Source of the DNA: an uncultured Actinomyces sp.
GTDB taxonomy: Bacteria > Actinomycetota > Actinomycetes > Actinomycetales > Actinomycetaceae
DNA length: 5,242 nt
Direction: 5' to 3'
Assembly (NCBI GenBank): GCA_900556405.1
Contig: USPB01000144.1
Coordinates: 1-5,242 of the forward strand
A program made the position numbers and the translations under genes. Below are positions 3,750-5,242 of this stretch, piece after piece (within the stretch, counting starts at the first letter, position 1; each line of letters starts with the position of its first letter). The notes below the pieces were generated by a model. It was not told the origin of the DNA. It searched no databases and saw nothing but the letters and a program-made list of their open reading frames with translations.

Positions 3750-5242
3750 CTACGAGATCTTTTCCATCGGCGCCATGCGCACAAGAAGGCGCTTCTCACC
3801 CAGGCCGAAACGGATGCGGGCCACGGTGCGTGGTCCCTCGCCTTCGATGCCGGTGACGGTACCGGCCCCCAGGGTCGCGTGCTTGATGCGGTCGCCGACC
3901 TTGAGGGAGAGCACCGGTTTATCCTCGGCGGGCTTGGCGGCGGGGGTCACGCCCATGCGGGTCACCTTGCGAACCCCCGCGGGCTGGGCGGAGGCGCCGC
4001 CGCGCCCGGAGCCGAAGGCACCCGTGTCGGTATCGCCCCACGGGTCGCGCCCCTCGCGGCTGCGCGAACGCCCGTAGGAACCAGACCCATAAGAAGCGGA
4101 ACCATACGATCCGGACCCGTAGGATCCGCCGTAGGAGGCTCGCATGCGCTCCCCCGACGTGGCCGCGCGGCGCACGTCGAGCAGCTCGGCGGGGATGTCG
4201 TCGAGGAACCTGGAGGGCGGCATCTCCTGCGGCGTCCCCCAGGCGCTGCGCACGGCTGCGCGCGTCAGGTAGAGGCGTTCGCGCGCACGCGTGATCGCCA
4301 CGTACGCCAGGCGGCGTTCCTCTTCCAGCTCGCTCTCGTCACCGAGGCTGCGCTGGTGCGGGAAGGTGCCGTCCTCCATGCCGGTGACAAACACGACCGG
4401 GAATTCGAGGCCCTTCGCGGTGTGCACGGTCATGAGGGTGACCTGCCCGCCGCGCTCGCCCTCCGCGGGCACCTGGTCCGAGTCGGCCACGAGGGCGACG
4501 CGCTCGAGGAAGTCCGCGAGTGTTCCACCCGGAGCGTCGGCCGCGAAAGCCCCCGCGACCGAGTGCAGTTCCGCCAGGTTTTCCACGCGCGAGGCGTCCT
4601 GCGGATCCTCGCTGCGGCGCAGCTCGGCCAGGTAGCCGGTATGGTCGAGGACCTCTTCGAGGATGTCGGCCTGGGATGCGCCTCGCGCCTCCGCGGCGCG
4701 CAGGGTTTCGATGAGGCCCCAGAAGGCAGCCGCCGACTTCGCGGCACGCGGGGTGATACCCAGGACCTCGGGCGCGCTCTCAGAGGAGGACGACGAGGCC
4801 GGGGCCGCAGCGCTCTCAGCCGCAGAACCGCTCTCACCAGCAGTCTCGCCCGCAACCGGAGCCTCCCCCGCTGCCCCACCCGAGGATGCAGGATCGGAAG
4901 ACCCAGCCGAGGCCTCGTCCGGGGAAACGGGAGCGGCGAGCGCGTCGAGGTCGATCCCCTCGCCTTCACCCGCGGGGCAACCGGCGCGCAGCCACAGGTG
5001 GCGCAGGGCTGCACCAAACGAGATGCCGTAGTGGGCGGCGTGCGCGGCGATGGCCTCCTCGGCTTTGGCGCCGATGCCGCGCTTGGGGACGTTGAGGATG
5101 CGGCGGGCCGCGACCGTGTCGTCGGGGTTGGAGATGAGCTGCAGGTACGCCAGCGCGTCCTTGATTTCGCGGCGCTCGTAGAAGCGCGTGCCGCCGACGA
5201 CGCGGTACGGGATGCCCTGGCGCACGAGGAGTTCCTCCAGCG
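3750..5242 (-). CDS. pcrA: ATP-dependent DNA helicase PcrA/UvrD, C-terminal part (runs off right edge)
   Basis: The visible 496 codons end at TAG 3750-3752; the N-terminal ATPase motifs lie beyond the edge. PcrA is a superfamily 1A 3'-5' helicase of repair and plasmid replication. Counting from the first full codon (5240), GGTRFYERREIKDALAYL is at 16-33. NVPKRGIG is at about 50-57. TLMTVHTAKGLEFPVVF, the motif V region, is at 268-284. EEERRLAYVAITRARERL, motif VI with its arginine finger, is at 306-323. Residues 445-496 (LKVGDRIKHATLGAGTV...) match the Tudor-like domain that in PcrA/UvrD binds RNA polymerase. Two low-complexity parts are unusual: an Ala/Ser/Gly/Glu/Pro insertion at about 87-161, inside what is normally a continuous helical 2B-domain segment, and a linker with five SYG repeats at 369-390. 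Both stay in frame and the flanking motifs are intact, so the protein is probably functional. The usual family length is about 720-850 residues. Confidence 0.95.
   Translation of the reverse strand, partial: LEELLVRQGIPYRVVGGTRFYERREIKDALAYLQLISNPDDTVAARRILNVPKRGIGAKAEEAIAAHAAHYGISFGAALRHLWLRAGCPAGEGEGIDLDALAAPVSPDEASAGSSDPASSGGAAGEAPVAGETAGESGSAAESAAAPASSSSSESAPEVLGITPRAAKSAAAFWGLIETLRAAEARGASQADILEEVLDHTGYLAELRRSEDPQDASRVENLAELHSVAGAFAADAPGGTLADFLERVALVADSDQVPAEGERGGQVTLMTVHTAKGLEFPVVFVTGMEDGTFPHQRSLGDESELEEERRLAYVAITRARERLYLTRAAVRSAWGTPQEMPPSRFLDDIPAELLDVRRAATSGERMRASYGGSYGSGSYGSASYGSGSYGRSRSREGRDPWGDTDTGAFGSGRGGASAQPAGVRKVTRMGVTPAAKPAEDKPVLSLKVGDRIKHATLGAGTVTGIEGEGPRTVARIRFGLGEKRLLVRMAPMEKIS

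Noticed and set aside
4430..5031. Long alternative frames opposite and within pcrA
   Set aside because: They are out-of-frame readings of GC-rich coding DNA; the PcrA frame has the motifs and codon bias.

Overview
The window reads as chromosomal DNA of a high-GC actinobacterium. The coding regions strongly prefer G/C at third codon positions. A tRNA-Ile / DLW-39-type small gene / tRNA-Ala cluster is characteristic of Actinobacteria, and DnaA boxes of the actinobacterial type (TTGTCCACA) are present. The protein types (signal-peptide surface protein, Mbeg1-like hydrolase, PcrA with a Gly/Ser-rich tail) would suit an Actinomyces/Schaalia-like organism, but that placement is inference.

Layout from left to right. 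(1) 1-424, minus: the 5' part of a secreted surface protein that runs off the left edge. (2) 425-818: a regulatory stretch with a possible -10 box, three helically phased AGGTCAG words, a tight cluster of four DnaA boxes, and the terminator of the tRNA operon. (3) 819-1200, minus: a compact operon of promoter, tRNA-Ile(GAT), a 44-codon DLW-39-like membrane peptide gene, tRNA-Ala(TGC) and terminator. (4) 1268-2146, plus: an Mbeg1-like (DUF2974) alpha/beta-hydrolase. (5) 2147-3749: 1.6 kb with no credible gene, between two convergent genes and packed with repeats. (6) 3750-5242, minus: the C-terminal two-thirds of the DNA helicase PcrA/UvrD, running off the right edge.

The repeat region is the unusual part. 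It begins with nine consecutive units of exactly 20 bp (2231-2410) in two sequence classes separated by a perfect palindrome. It then holds three dyad modules centred at 2537, 2831 and 3230. Each has the word AATTTGG at the identical position relative to its dyad, and each is flanked by inverted arms whose sequence differs between modules while the two sides stay complementary. The second and third modules are gaplessly offset by exactly 399 bp and share arm periods of 42 bp (left) and 41 bp (right). Frozen geometry with arm sequences that change together points to base pairing (RNA hairpin or cruciform) or to a phased protein-binding element. I do not recognise it as a named family. A 38-bp direct repeat near the end of pcrA completes the region.

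The genes do not form one pathway. The tRNA cluster and the DnaA boxes suggest ancestry near the replication origin (this cluster commonly follows gyrA), but neither gyrA nor dnaA is in view.
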